DNA from: Candidatus Tisiphia endosymbiont of Dascillus cervinus | GTDB lineage: Bacteria > Pseudomonadota > Alphaproteobacteria > Rickettsiales > Rickettsiaceae | NCBI RefSeq assembly: GCF_964026405.1 | Contig: NZ_OZ032146.1 | Location: 682,001-746,000 of the forward strand | Reading direction: 5' to 3' | DNA length: 64,000 nucleotides | Part shown: piece by piece, positions 9,869-19,445 of the stretch | Layout: each line of letters begins with the position of its first letter | Position numbering within the stretch: the first letter of the stretch is position 1 | Program-made: the position numbers and the translations under genes | Notes under the pieces: generated by a model | What the model saw: only the letters and a program-made list of their open reading frames with translations | The model's database searches: none | What the model was told of the DNA's origin: nothing

Positions 9869-10249
9869 TTATGGTTTTTTAGTTCTATAATCAGCTATTG
9901 CCGCTTTTATGGCATCTTCTGCCAATAAAGAACAATGGAGTTTTACTGGTGGCAAAGATAATTCCTTAGCTATTTCAGTATTTTTTATACTACCAGCCTC
10001 ATCAAGAGATTTACCCTTAACCCATTCAGTTACTAAAGAGCTTGAAGCAATAGCAGAACCACAACCAAATGTTTTAAATTTGGCATCTGTAATAATTCCA
10101 TCCTCACTAACTTCAATTTGTAGCTTCATTACATCCCCACAGGCAGGAGCTCCCACGAGACCTGTACCAACATATGCGTTATTTTTGTCTAATGACCCTA
10201 CGTTACGCGGATTTTCATAGTGATCCAGTACTTTTAGACTATATGCCAT
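9869..10249 (-). CDS. iscU: Fe-S cluster scaffold IscU
   Basis: Scaffold on which IscS-derived sulfur and iron form [2Fe-2S]/[4Fe-4S] clusters. At 126 residues it has the usual length. The three cluster cysteines are visible in GAPACGD (about 37), FGCGSA (about 63) and KLHCSLLAEDA (about 106). The chaperone-recognition motif is LPPVK (99-103). In this operon it is separated from iscS by the inserted LRR gene and a small reading frame; its start lies 15 bases after the stop of the latter. Confidence 0.97.
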   Translation of the reverse strand: MAYSLKVLDHYENPRNVGSLDKNNAYVGTGLVGAPACGDVMKLQIEVSEDGIITDAKFKTFGCGSAIASSSLVTEWVKGKSLDEAGSIKNTEIAKELSLPPVKLHCSLLAEDAIKAAIADYRTKKP

Positions 10250-10264
10250 TTTATTGCCTCTTTA

Positions 10265-10456
10265 TTAATGTTCTGCACCATCACTTATGGTACTTCCTAG
10301 TAGCTTAGCAGATAGTTGCCTGTCAAGAGCTGTATGATCACCACAAGGGAATGTATGATCAGGGAATCTGTTAATTAACCACATATTAAGACATGAATAT
10401 TGAGTATCAAGGTCATCAAATGAACGCCCCTGACTATCTTTATCATTAATGTCCAA
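10265..10456 (-). CDS. Small reading frame between LRR gene and iscU, unknown
   Basis: A 63-residue frame (MDINDKDSQGRSFDDLDTQY... ending STISDGAEH) overlapping the LRR gene's 3' end by 11 bases and ending 15 bases before iscU. It has no recognised family, no hydrophobic segment and an acidic, His-containing composition. The tight packing suggests translation, but it could equally be the frameshifted tail of a longer LRR protein: the LRR frame ends in EQYPFGH right at this start. Confidence 0.35.
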   Translation of the reverse strand: MDINDKDSQGRSFDDLDTQYSCLNMWLINRFPDHTFPCGDHTALDRQLSAKLLGSTISDGAEH

Positions 10457-11723
10457 AGGGATATTGCTCAGAATCGTCTAAAATATGTTGAGCATATTTT
10501 ATTCCTGGTTTAACAACCTTCTTTTCCTCTGTACATTCATTAACAACCTTCTTTTCCTCTGTACATTCATCTTTAATCTCAATCTTAACCTCACATAATT
10601 TAAATATAATATCTATTAACGATAATGTTTTATTATATATAGCTTCTAACAACTTATCTAAATTTTTATCAAATGAAGTCTCTCTCTCCTTATCAACACT
10701 CCATTTTTTGACCTCCATAACCATAATCGGATATACAGTATTACCAGCAAAACACAACTTCTTAAGTTTTGGTAAATTCTTAGATGTTATTATATCTCTC
10801 ATTCCTTCATCATGAATATTATTATCTTGTATATCTAGAACTTTAAGATTTTTTAAATTCTTAGATTTTGCAATATATTCAGCCCCTGTATCAGTTATCT
10901 CTTGTGCAGCGAATGACAAATTAGTAAGATTAGGAAATCCTTCTGAGTTCACTATGGCTTTAACCCCTTCATCACCAATAAACTCATCTTCACAACCAGC
11001 ATTATCAAATGATAATGTATGAAGATTTTTAAAGCAGTCGTCAGTATTTACTAAATCTCTCACTCCTTTTGCAGTAATAGAGTTAGCACCAATATAAAAC
11101 TCCTGTAACCCATTTAATCCATCATCGTTATCATAATATTCTTTTATATCCTCCATCGTTTGATCAGTAATAGCGTTGAAAGATAGATTAAGTACCTTAA
11201 GATTTGATAAGCCACTATAGGTTAATATAGCTGTACTCCCTTCATCACCTATCGAATTACTTGCTAAATTAAGCTCTATTAAATTCTCAAAATCAGCATT
11301 TGCTATACATTCTGCCCCTTCATTTTCAATCTCATTACCACTTAAGTCAAGATTGGTAAGCTGCTGCACCAAATTAGATTCTACTATAACCTCTACATCA
11401 TTATTCTCCATGCAATTATTACGTAAGTTAAGAACAGTCAGTTTACTTAACAATTGCTTATTGAATGGTATAACATTCATATCACCATCCGCAAGTTGAT
11501 TATTACTTAAATCCAACTCCGTAATATCATTTAATGCACCACTCTGAATCAACAGCTGTAAATCTTTACATGAAATATCAGTATCCGCTAATTTCAGTAT
11601 TGTAACATTTTGGTTGTCCCGTATAAGCTGTATTAAATCTTCTATCTTCCAATTTTCACACTTATATCCAGTTAGATCAACAATACCCTTTTCCTTCTCT
11701 AAATATCCTTCCAATTCTTTCAT
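10446..11723 (-). CDS. Leucine-rich-repeat protein (ribonuclease-inhibitor-like) inserted in the isc operon
   Basis: A 425-residue protein. Residues 40-335 are LRRs of the ribonuclease-inhibitor type with about 24-30-residue periods, e.g. LTELDLSNNQLADGDMNVI, LTNLDLSGNEIENEGAECI and LKVLNLSFNAITDQTMEDI. After a charged segment the C-terminal region carries a perfectly duplicated decapeptide ECTEEKKVVN from a 30-bp tandem repeat (10511-10570). There is no signal peptide or membrane segment. Such LRR proteins in intracellular bacteria often bind host proteins; an effector role is inference. It lies between iscS (46-base gap) and the iscU side, same strand, so it is probably co-transcribed from the isc promoter. 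Confidence 0.85.
   Translation of the reverse strand: MKELEGYLEKEKGIVDLTGYKCENWKIEDLIQLIRDNQNVTILKLADTDISCKDLQLLIQSGALNDITELDLSNNQLADGDMNVIPFNKQLLSKLTVLNLRNNCMENNDVEVIVESNLVQQLTNLDLSGNEIENEGAECIANADFENLIELNLASNSIGDEGSTAILTYSGLSNLKVLNLSFNAITDQTMEDIKEYYDNDDGLNGLQEFYIGANSITAKGVRDLVNTDDCFKNLHTLSFDNAGCEDEFIGDEGVKAIVNSEGFPNLTNLSFAAQEITDTGAEYIAKSKNLKNLKVLDIQDNNIHDEGMRDIITSKNLPKLKKLCFAGNTVYPIMVMEVKKWSVDKERETSFDKNLDKLLEAIYNKTLSLIDIIFKLCEVKIEIKDECTEEKKVVNECTEEKKVVKPGIKYAQHILDDSEQYPFGH
10511..10570 (-). repeat. Two perfect tandem copies of a 30-bp unit in the LRR gene
   Basis: taacaaccttcttttcctct plus gtacattcat is repeated exactly at 10511-10540 and 10541-10570. The unit length keeps the reading frame and encodes ten residues per copy. 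Identity of the copies indicates a recent duplication. Confidence 0.95.
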
Positions 11724-11769
11724 TATTCTTCCATATTTTTAGTTAATTATTATTAATACAACACATTCA

Positions 11770-13026
11770 TCAATGTACCGCCCACTTGATTTGCTTTAAA
11801 TTAACTCCTTCTTGAACCATCTCCCAAAGAGGGCTTAGCTCTCTTAACTTGTTAATTTTTGACTTTATTAACTCTACAGCATAATCTATTTCTTCTTTAG
11901 TGGTAAATCTACCAATACCAAACCTAATAGAGGTATGTGCCATTTCTTCATCAACACCCATAGCTTTTAGCACATATGATGGTTCAAGCGAAGATGATGT
12001 ACAAGCAGAGCCGGACGAAACGGCTAGATCTTTAATAGCTAGTATCATAGACTCACCTTCCACATAAGCAAAACTTAGATTTAGATTCCCCTTATATCTA
12101 TTATGCCTAGCACCGTTTAGATAAACGTCGGCAATTTCTTTAGTAATATTACCATAAAACCTATCAAAAAGTTCTTCTACATGCTTAGCATCTTTTTGCA
12201 TCTCAAGCAGAGCTATTTCAGCAGCCTTGCCAAACCCAACAATTAAAGGAGTTGGTAGAGTTCCAGAACGCATGCCTCTTTCCTGTCCACCACCATTTAA
12301 AATTGGCATCAATCGTACTCTAGGTTTTTTCCTTACATATAAAGCTCCAATACCTTTGGGACCATAAATTTTATGCCCGGAAATACTTGCTAGATCAATG
12401 TTACAATCATTAACATCTATAGGAATTTTACCATATCCTTGGGCGATATCTGAATGAAAAAATACCCCTAATTCCCGACAAATTTTACCAATTTCTTTAA
12501 TTGGTTGGATGACACCTATTTCATTATTTACCGCCATCACTGATACCAACATAGTTTGATCAGTTATGGCATCTCTTAATTGTTGTAAATTAATCAAACC
12601 ACTTGGCTGAATTGGCAAATATGTTACCTTAAAACCTTCATTTTCTAAATGCCGACAAGCATCTAAAACGCATTTATGTTCACTTATCACTGTCACTATG
12701 TGATTTTTTTTACTACCATAGAATTTAGCAATACCTTTTATTGCTAAATTATTAGACTCCGTAGCTCCAGAAGTAAAAATAATTTCTTTAGGATCGGCAC
12801 CAATAAGCTTTGCTACTTGTTCTCTTGACTTTTCCACAGCCTCTTCAGCTTCCCAGCCAAAAGAATGACTCCTAGAGTGCGGATTACCAAACTTAGTGGT
12901 AAAATATGGCAACATACATTCCAAGACCCTTGGATCCATAGGAGTTGTCGATTGATAATCCATATAAATCGGTAGTGATTTACCACTTAATTTTACTTTT
13001 TGTCTTAATTTTTCTAATTCATCCAT
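11770..13026 (-). CDS. iscS: Cysteine desulfurase IscS
   Basis: PLP enzyme that releases sulfur from cysteine as a persulfide for IscU and tRNA thiolation. The 418-residue protein has TSGATESNN (PLP region), EHKCVLDAC, the PLP lysine in [10 protein letters not shown], and the mobile catalytic Cys in [17 protein letters not shown], the group I (IscS) form. It follows the NifS-like gene by 35 bases, a gap partly made of a palindromic repeat. MnmA, also in this window, is a predicted sulfur recipient. Confidence 0.97.
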   Translation of the reverse strand: MDELEKLRQKVKLSGKSLPIYMDYQSTTPMDPRVLECMLPYFTTKFGNPHSRSHSFGWEAEEAVEKSREQVAKLIGADPKEIIFTSGATESNNLAIKGIAKFYGSKKNHIVTVISEHKCVLDACRHLENEGFKVTYLPIQPSGLINLQQLRDAITDQTMLVSVMAVNNEIGVIQPIKEIGKICRELGVFFHSDIAQGYGKIPIDVNDCNIDLASISGHKIYGPKGIGALYVRKKPRVRLMPILNGGGQERGMRSGTLPTPLIVGFGKAAEIALLEMQKDAKHVEELFDRFYGNITKEIADVYLNGARHNRYKGNLNLSFAYVEGESMILAIKDLAVSSGSACTSSSLEPSYVLKAMGVDEEMAHTSIRFGIGRFTTKEEIDYAVELIKSKINKLRELSPLWEMVQEGVNLKQIKWAVH

Positions 13027-13039
13027 ACTAGTTATTCCT

Positions 13040-13115
13040 TAGTGTCATTCCAACAGGAATGTCATCCTTGCTTCGATGTGGGATATAGATTCCCGCCTAC
13101 GCGGGAATGACATAA
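13040..13115. repeat. Palindromic repeat covering the 3' end of the NifS-like gene
   Basis: gtcattcc...ggaatgtcatcc and agattcccgcctacgcggga with atgacat form the arms of the dispersed attcccgcctacgcgggaat family, which recurs at 53403-53490 and, in variants, at 15040-15150 and 26598-26690. The repeat supplies the stop codon of the upstream gene. Confidence 0.75.
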
Positions 13116-14225
13116 AAACGGGTAATATACTTCTTCAAACGCTTTAACAAATGTCACAACATCTTCAATAGTTTGTTGATAATCAAAACTCACCCTAATC
13201 GAAGACCTAGCATCATCCTCACTAAATCCCATAGAAGATAATACATGTGATTTACCAACTTTCCCTGATGAACAGGCAGAACCGGAACTAACCGCTATAC
13301 CCCGTAAATCAAAAGCTATCAACTTGGTTTGTGCATCAGTTTTGGACACAATCATCAAGGTAGTATTAGGTAGTCTTTCAACATTTTTTGACACTATTTT
13401 TACATTTTTATAGTTGAGTAAATTTTGCTCCAAATATGTTTGTAATTTCTTCATTTTATTATATCTATCTTCTACCTCATCAGCAGCTATTGATGATGCA
13501 AGCCCAAACGAAGCGATTGCTGGCACATTTTCTGTACCTGATCTAATATTTCTCTCTTGCCCTCCACCAATCATCATCGCTTTAAGCGTATGTCCTGCCT
13601 TGACAATTAAAGCACTACTTCCCTGCATTCCCCCTAATTTATGAGCCGATATAGTAGCAAAATCAACTGCTAATTCTTTAATATTGACCGGTATTTTACC
13701 AACTGCTTGTACGCAATCACTATGAAATACTGCCCCATATTTTTGGGCAATTTTAACCAGTTCTTGTATATTTTGCACAACACCACTTTCATTATTAGCT
13801 AGCATTATAGACACGAGCTTTTTATTGCTATGACTAACCGATAGTAGTTCTCCTAAATGCTGAGCATTAACAACACCATCACTATCTACCCTAATAATTT
13901 TAATATTATCTCGATATTTAGTGTGATCAAAAATCGATAAATGCTCTATGCCAGAAACAAAAATTTCTCCATCATAATAATTACTCATCAGTAAATTATT
14001 ACTCTCTGTGCCAGAGGAAGTAAAAATTACCTGATATTCCCTAGAATTTATATCAATGCCAACAGATTTCGCGACCTGCTGCCTAGCTATTTCCATTAAA
14101 CTCCGAGCATAACGCCCTTTGGTATGAATAGAAGACGGATTATATGCTTCTTCGAGCAAATTCTTCATAAGTTCCTTAACCTTAGGATGAACGTTAGTAG
14201 TGGAATTATGGTCTAAATATAACAT
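13062..14225 (-). CDS. Second cysteine desulfurase (NifS-like) with repeat-encoded C-terminal tail
   Basis: A 387-residue PLP protein of the NifS/IscS family: DHNSTTNVHP near the N-terminus, TSSGTESNNLL, the PLP Lys in SAHKLGGMQGS and the catalytic Cys in SSGSACSSGKVGKSHVL. In rickettsiae this paralogue precedes iscS. The last 16 residues (CHSRVGGNLYPTSKQG) are encoded by a dispersed palindromic repeat (about 13060-13112) and are not part of the enzyme fold: the native protein probably ended near residue 370. Co-transcribed with iscR (66-base gap) and iscS. Confidence 0.9.
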   Translation of the reverse strand: MLYLDHNSTTNVHPKVKELMKNLLEEAYNPSSIHTKGRYARSLMEIARQQVAKSVGIDINSREYQVIFTSSGTESNNLLMSNYYDGEIFVSGIEHLSIFDHTKYRDNIKIIRVDSDGVVNAQHLGELLSVSHSNKKLVSIMLANNESGVVQNIQELVKIAQKYGAVFHSDCVQAVGKIPVNIKELAVDFATISAHKLGGMQGSSALIVKAGHTLKAMMIGGGQERNIRSGTENVPAIASFGLASSIAADEVEDRYNKMKKLQTYLEQNLLNYKNVKIVSKNVERLPNTTLMIVSKTDAQTKLIAFDLRGIAVSSGSACSSGKVGKSHVLSSMGFSEDDARSSIRVSFDYQQTIEDVVTFVKAFEEVYYPFLCHSRVGGNLYPTSKQG

Positions 14226-14290
14226 ATATATAACATAATTTATTCGTCCACTAATACATAAGTTAAAATAATTTTCAAAAACTTTTAGAG

Positions 14291-14707
14291 CTAATCTAGT
14301 GTATCAGCTAGCATGTCAGCTACAGAGATGGTGTCAAAATAGTTCCTTATATGCTTACTTAAACCTAACCATAAATGATGAGCGTTACATTTTACTTTAT
14401 TAGGTACGCAACTATTCTGAGATTTTCTTAAACATCTTGTCATTTCAATATTCTCATCTACCGCATCAATAATATCAGTAATCTTGATATTATTTAATTT
14501 TTCATTAATGATGTAACCACCTTTTGGACCTTTCGCTGATCTAACTATATTAGCTTTCTTAAGCTTTGCAAAAATTTGCTCCAAGTAGTTGACCGGTATA
14601 TTTTGTTTCACCGAAATTTCAGCCAAGGTAACAGGTATATCCGACATTTGCGATGCGATTTCTAAGATAGCCATTACAGCATATCGCCCCTTTGTAGTTA
14701 ATTGCAT
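14291..14707 (-). CDS. iscR: Rrf2-family regulator IscR
   Basis: Fe-S-sensing repressor of the isc operon. The 138-residue sequence starts MQLTTKGRYAVMAILEIA, has the Rrf2 winged-helix (IPVNYLEQIFAKLKKANIVRSAKGPKGGY) and the three cluster cysteines in RCLRKSQNSCVPNKVKCNAHH (about residues 92, 98, 104). It is the first gene of the operon, so autoregulation is expected from the family. Its promoter should lie in 14708-14780. Confidence 0.95.
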   Translation of the reverse strand: MQLTTKGRYAVMAILEIASQMSDIPVTLAEISVKQNIPVNYLEQIFAKLKKANIVRSAKGPKGGYIINEKLNNIKITDIIDAVDENIEMTRCLRKSQNSCVPNKVKCNAHHLWLGLSKHIRNYFDTISVADMLADTLD

Positions 14708-15263
14708 ACAAACAACTCCACTATAATAACATTACTATATAATACCCTACTAATTTAGTCAAGTATTATTTTATCATGGCGGTTTAAAAATCGCAGTCAA
14801 TAATTAATATAAAACTTAAGTTTAACTACTACTGATATCATCTGAGCTATAGTGGGGATTCAAAAAATAACCTGAAAGGCTAGATGATATAGAAAGTAAA
14901 TTGAAGGTTATATCTCTTACTTTACAAGCTTGCAGCCTAATTTTAAAAATTACTACTATTTAACGTCGAATTATCGTATAAATATATCAAATTTAGTATA
15001 TAACTAAGCGTTCAAGTTTTGTTAACTTAAGCAGCCTCGGTGTTATTCCAGTCTTCGCTGTCACCCCTGCGAAAGTAGAGGTCTAAAAAACCAGCTGGGA
15101 AGACTATCAACATTTTTAGATCCCGCTACCTACGCTGGGATAACATCACTCTTAGAACATCGAGGACTATTATACCTACTTAAACTTGCATACTTGGTTA
15201 TATAGTACTATGATACTAAATGACTGCATTTTACATACCCCCTCACTTCAAAAGTTATCTTTA
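14708..15263. other. Intergenic region with two palindromic repeats
   Basis: Divergent promoter region of iscR and lptD. At 14850-14900 there is a variant of the dispersed repeat (ggattcaaaaaataacctga, then aaggctagatgatat). At 15040-15150 there is a palindrome with arms tgttattccag...cgctgtcacccctgcg and cgctacctacgctgggataacatca. No additional gene is seen. Confidence 0.6.
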
Positions 15264-17402
15264 ATGCGAGTTTTCTGCAATATATTGATTATTATTACTT
15301 TGTTATCGGTTTTTGGTTTTGCAATAGCTGATAAGCAAGGGATGAACAAACAATTTAGCTTTATGTCAGCGGATTATATTGAATATAACCAAAAAGAACA
15401 GTTTATTTATGCTAAAGGTGATGTTCAAGTTATATTGGATAATTACTTCCTAACAGCTAATTCTTTGATTTATGATATAGGGCAAGATAAACTTTGGGCT
15501 GAAGGTGATATTAGAATTAAAGATCAGCAAAATAGAGTTATTCTAGGAGATATTGTCATATTAAAAGACAAACTAAAGGCAGGGATAATCTCAGATTTTA
15601 TTTTATATTTTGGTGATAATACACTATTAGTATCAAAACTAGCAGAAAGAGTAAATGAAGATGTTTTTCGTCTGCATAATAGTACCTTTACTCCATGCAA
15701 AATACTATGTAACCAAAAACCTATTTGGCAAGTTTCTGCAAAAAATACTGAGATATATCTTAATAAGAATAAAATGGTTTATAATCACCTATTTTTTGAG
15801 GTATATGGTGTACCAATCTTGTATATACCATATTTTTCTCATCCAACACCTAAGGCTTCCGCAGAATCGGGAATATTGATACCTAGAGTGCGGGATAATG
15901 CTTTGGGAATACCGCTATATTATAGAGCTAAACCTAATCTAGACTTTACTCTAACCCCTAGGATTTTTTGGCAAAAGCATAATATTATATATAAAATTCT
16001 CGAACTAGAAGCTCGTTACAAACCGAATAAAACTGATTATATATCTTTAGACGCTAATTATGGTAAAGTGCCATATTCCATAAAGGATGGTGATGTAACG
16101 ATAAAAAACCGTAAGGTGGACTCATATTATCTATTAAGCAATGGTAATTTTATCAAAAACGATTATAGATATGGATTTAGGTTACAACGTACTTCTGATA
16201 AAGCTTATTTAAAAAATTACTATAACAATTATACTCCGTATTTGATGTCTAAGTTATATTTAGAGCATGTCAATAATTATAATTACTTATTGACGGAAGG
16301 AATATATTTTGAGGGATTGGGAACAAATGATTCTAGTAGTACGAATCCATTAATTTTCCCCAAGGTTAGAACTAAGAATGTTATACCTCTAAATGACGAA
16401 GAAACTAGTAACTTAGTTGTAGAGAATAATGCATTAATTTATAAAGAAAGAAGCGGAAAGGAACTAGGTCGAGTTGCATTACAACTGGCAGTGGATAATA
16501 ATTTTTTAACTGAGGCAGGTCATTTATTTAATGTTACCTTACGGAATAGATCAGATGTATATTTTATTAATCACCTATATCTAAATGATTCTAGGACTAA
16601 TCATGTTCTAACTAGAAATATACCTGAAATCCAAAATATTTGGAGTTATCCATTAGTTGGAACAATTTTTGATAAAACTAGCCTGTTTGTAGAACCAATT
16701 ATATCCGTGACTATTGGACGTAGACATAATTATAATAAGAAATTTTCCTTTATTGATCCATCAAAATATGAACTATCAGAAAATAATATATTCAATTCGA
16801 ATCGTTATAGTGGTATAGATTATCATGAATTTGGCAATAGATTAAGTTATGGGGTTAATTCTTCTATACTATCGGAGGAGAATTATACAAGTTTATTTCT
16901 AGGACAAACCTATAACACTACTATTAATATTAACTCTATTAATAGTATCGAAAATGTTGGTAGAATTGCTAGTAGTTTTTCTGATAAGATAGAGCTATTC
17001 TATAGATTTAGAAAAAGTAGAAATTTTGATCCAATTAGAGATGAATTAGGTGGAAGTCTTAACTCTAAGAAAATTCAGTTAACTGCTGGATTGGTTCAGA
17101 TTTCAAATTTACAGAAATATTATTTTACAGATAAATTAACTGATGAGAAAATAAGGCAATTCTACTATAATCTCACTTATCAATTAACAGAAAATTGGTC
17201 AGTTGTCTATGATATGAGAGTAAATTGGCCAAAAAGCAAACTAAATGTTCTTTCTAAGAGTATCCAAGTGACATACTTAAATGATTGTGTTAGAATAGCC
17301 GGAAAACTTTCAGACAATTACATGGAAGATGGTAGTAGGGGAATAAAAAAGAATTCTGCTGTACCTACTATTTCTATAGGTTTAAAAATATTAAATATGT
17401 GA
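15264..17402 (+). CDS. lptD: LPS-assembly outer-membrane protein LptD
   Basis: Outer-membrane beta-barrel that inserts LPS into the outer leaflet. The frame is open from 15186, but the start at 15264 (MRVFCNILIIITLLSVFGFA) gives a proper signal peptide cut near AIADKQG. Residues about 30-140 are the OstA/LptA-like periplasmic domain (SADYIEYNQKEQFIYAKGDV, FLTANSLIYD); about 190-710 are barrel strands, with the Cys pair TPCKILCNQKP near 165. An upstream start at 15210 or 15186 cannot be excluded. The SurA-like gene follows 10 bases downstream, the usual lptD-surA order. Confidence 0.9.
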   Translation: MRVFCNILIIITLLSVFGFAIADKQGMNKQFSFMSADYIEYNQKEQFIYAKGDVQVILDNYFLTANSLIYDIGQDKLWAEGDIRIKDQQNRVILGDIVILKDKLKAGIISDFILYFGDNTLLVSKLAERVNEDVFRLHNSTFTPCKILCNQKPIWQVSAKNTEIYLNKNKMVYNHLFFEVYGVPILYIPYFSHPTPKASAESGILIPRVRDNALGIPLYYRAKPNLDFTLTPRIFWQKHNIIYKILELEARYKPNKTDYISLDANYGKVPYSIKDGDVTIKNRKVDSYYLLSNGNFIKNDYRYGFRLQRTSDKAYLKNYYNNYTPYLMSKLYLEHVNNYNYLLTEGIYFEGLGTNDSSSTNPLIFPKVRTKNVIPLNDEETSNLVVENNALIYKERSGKELGRVALQLAVDNNFLTEAGHLFNVTLRNRSDVYFINHLYLNDSRTNHVLTRNIPEIQNIWSYPLVGTIFDKTSLFVEPIISVTIGRRHNYNKKFSFIDPSKYELSENNIFNSNRYSGIDYHEFGNRLSYGVNSSILSEENYTSLFLGQTYNTTININSINSIENVGRIASSFSDKIELFYRFRKSRNFDPIRDELGGSLNSKKIQLTAGLVQISNLQKYYFTDKLTDEKIRQFYYNLTYQLTENWSVVYDMRVNWPKSKLNVLSKSIQVTYLNDCVRIAGKLSDNYMEDGSRGIKKNSAVPTISIGLKILNM

Positions 17403-17412
17403 GTCTAAAATT

Positions 17413-18300
17413 ATGAAGAAGTTATTTTGTTTAGTTGCTATCGTTTTTAACCTAGCTATAGCGAAAGCAGAATTATCCAATATAGTTGCATTAGTTAATA
17501 ATGAGCCAATTACATTACATGAATTTTTAGCTAGAAAACACATGATCATGGCACTTAACAATATTAACAATCCTGATTCTCAAACAGATAAGCAACTTGA
17601 CAAGATGGCAATTAACAGCGTGATTGATGATTTATTGCTTTATCAGTCTGTAAACGGTAAAAAAAGTTCTGATAGTGAGTTAAATGAGTCTATAGAGACT
17701 ATTGAGCAACGTAATAAAATGGCAAAAGGACAATTAATGCAACTTTTGAAGAGTAAATCTGTAGATATTAATAGTTTTAAATCTCAGATTGGTGCTGAAA
17801 TTATCAAAATGAATATTTTATCTAGTATTTCTAGATCAGTTGCTATTAGTGCAAAAGAAGTTGATGCTATAATATTAGCGACTAATTCAAAAGATGCAGA
17901 AGTATCGGCTCAAATCTTTACTTCAAAAGATAAACAGGATAAAACTTTGCAAAAGATGTATGGGTTACAAAAACGCCTTACAAATTGTCACGATATCAAA
18001 GAATCTTTATATAAAGATTTTTCTACGTTAGAGATAGTCAATCAAAATTTAAGTACTCTAGATTCTACGCTACAAACAATTCTCAAGGATTTAAATACAG
18101 GAGAGAAAAGTAGTGTTTTCGAGATGCAAGATGGGTTTAAGTTAATCTTAATGTGTAATAAAAAGATAGTTAATATTACTCTAGATGAAAATAATTATGT
18201 AGTAAATCTTCTGACCAATAAAAAAATGTCACAAAAAGCCCAAAAATACTTTGAGGATATGCGTAAGAAAGCATATATCAAAATAATGTTACCTTTGTGA
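17413..18300 (+). CDS. SurA-like periplasmic chaperone / peptidyl-prolyl isomerase
   Basis: A 295-residue exported protein. Signal peptide: [20 protein letters not shown]. The following [19 protein letters not shown] is the SurA N-domain signature (I-A-VN-E-IT). Helices to about 150 form the chaperone core; the C-terminal part ([31 protein letters not shown]... [12 protein letters not shown]) resembles a reduced parvulin domain, shorter than in E. coli SurA (about 430), so isomerase activity is uncertain. It sits between lptD and rsmA as in many Proteobacteria, and its stop overlaps the rsmA start. Confidence 0.8.
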   Translation: MKKLFCLVAIVFNLAIAKAELSNIVALVNNEPITLHEFLARKHMIMALNNINNPDSQTDKQLDKMAINSVIDDLLLYQSVNGKKSSDSELNESIETIEQRNKMAKGQLMQLLKSKSVDINSFKSQIGAEIIKMNILSSISRSVAISAKEVDAIILATNSKDAEVSAQIFTSKDKQDKTLQKMYGLQKRLTNCHDIKESLYKDFSTLEIVNQNLSTLDSTLQTILKDLNTGEKSSVFEMQDGFKLILMCNKKIVNITLDENNYVVNLLTNKKMSQKAQKYFEDMRKKAYIKIMLPL

Positions 18301-19163
18301 TATACTCGAATGATCTGAGTACACTACCTTCAATCGCCAAGCATGCCAGCCAACATGGCATTGTTCCTATTAAGAGATATGGTCAGAATTTCATTTTTGA
18401 TAGTAGTCTGTGTGATAAAATAGTTAGCGTAAGTGGCCTCCGAGAAAATGACTCTGTATTAGAAGTTGGTCCTGGTACAGCCGGACTCACTAGAGCTATC
18501 CTTTCTTACAACCCTAAATCTTTAACTGTGGTTGAAACTGACGCTAGATGCATACCGTTACTGACGGAAATAAGAGAGTTATACCCTAATCTACATATTA
18601 TTCATTCAGATGCTTCTAAATTTGATCTATCAACCTTAAGTCATGACAAAACACATGATAAAATAACTATTATTTCAAATTTACCTTACCGAATAGGTAC
18701 AGAGTTAGTCATAAAATGGTTAAAAAAATCATACTTAATAAGTAGTATGACTTTAATGCTGCAAAGAGAGGTTGTAGAGCGAATATGTGGTAAAGTTGGG
18801 ACAAAATCTTATGGCAGATTATCAATAATATGTCAGTTACTTTGTTCAGTTGAAAAATGCTTTGATGTTAATCCGCAAGCTTTCTACCCTGCACCAAAAG
18901 TCCACTCTGCAATAGTTAGACTTGTGCCTTTTAATAATCCATTAACACTTGAACTAATTGGGAAAGTTGAACTAATTACCAAACTAGCCTTTAGTGAACG
19001 TCGTAAAATGATTAAATCATCTTTGAAGAAACTAACCCCGCACATAGAAGATTTGTTATCTCAATTAAAGATTGATAATTCTTCTCGATCTGAAAATTTA
19101 TCATCGCAAGATTATTTGTCCTTAGCAAAATTATATACTACTATGATTTCAAGAGTTGGGTAG
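18297..19163 (+). CDS. rsmA: 16S rRNA dimethyladenosine transferase (RsmA/KsgA)
   Basis: Dimethylates the two adjacent adenines in helix 45 of 16S rRNA. The 288-residue protein has [10 protein letters not shown], the SAM loop [16 protein letters not shown] (about 56-71) and the catalytic NLPYRIG (about 128-134). The frame opens with GTG at 18297, overlapping the surA-like stop (GTGA), which supports coupled translation; no ATG occurs before the conserved region. Confidence 0.95.
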   Translation: MIYSNDLSTLPSIAKHASQHGIVPIKRYGQNFIFDSSLCDKIVSVSGLRENDSVLEVGPGTAGLTRAILSYNPKSLTVVETDARCIPLLTEIRELYPNLHIIHSDASKFDLSTLSHDKTHDKITIISNLPYRIGTELVIKWLKKSYLISSMTLMLQREVVERICGKVGTKSYGRLSIICQLLCSVEKCFDVNPQAFYPAPKVHSAIVRLVPFNNPLTLELIGKVELITKLAFSERRKMIKSSLKKLTPHIEDLLSQLKIDNSSRSENLSSQDYLSLAKLYTTMISRVG

Positions 19164-19445
19164 ACGATAATATAACTTCAAGAAGAGCTAGGCAGTAGCA
19201 AAGTCGAGCTGCTAGGTGTACATGAGTAACGGAGCAGCGGATATCTTTGGTCGCGGGAATGCCAATTCTTGAAGTTCTACCTGAGTATACTCAAATGAAT
19301 CACTACATTGCTATTAATATCACTACCAGTAAATATTTATTGTTAATTGTCAATTTTTTACTTTGGTATACTTGGTAATGTAATGATACAATTCTATTTA
19401 CGGTAAAAGCAACCTACTTAACCATATAATCTCAGGTATATTTTT
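19164..19445. repeat. Dispersed palindromic repeat, about 150 bp
   Basis: aacttcaagaagagct at 19171 and aattcttgaagtt at 19263-19275 are inverted ends. The interior (gtcgagctgctaggtgtaca, cggagcagcggatatctttgg) resembles the interior of the repeat at 20330-20470 (ggagcggagcgtac, caattcttga). The remaining 19276-19445 is AT-rich and leads to the deacetylase gene; no gene seen. Confidence 0.55.
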
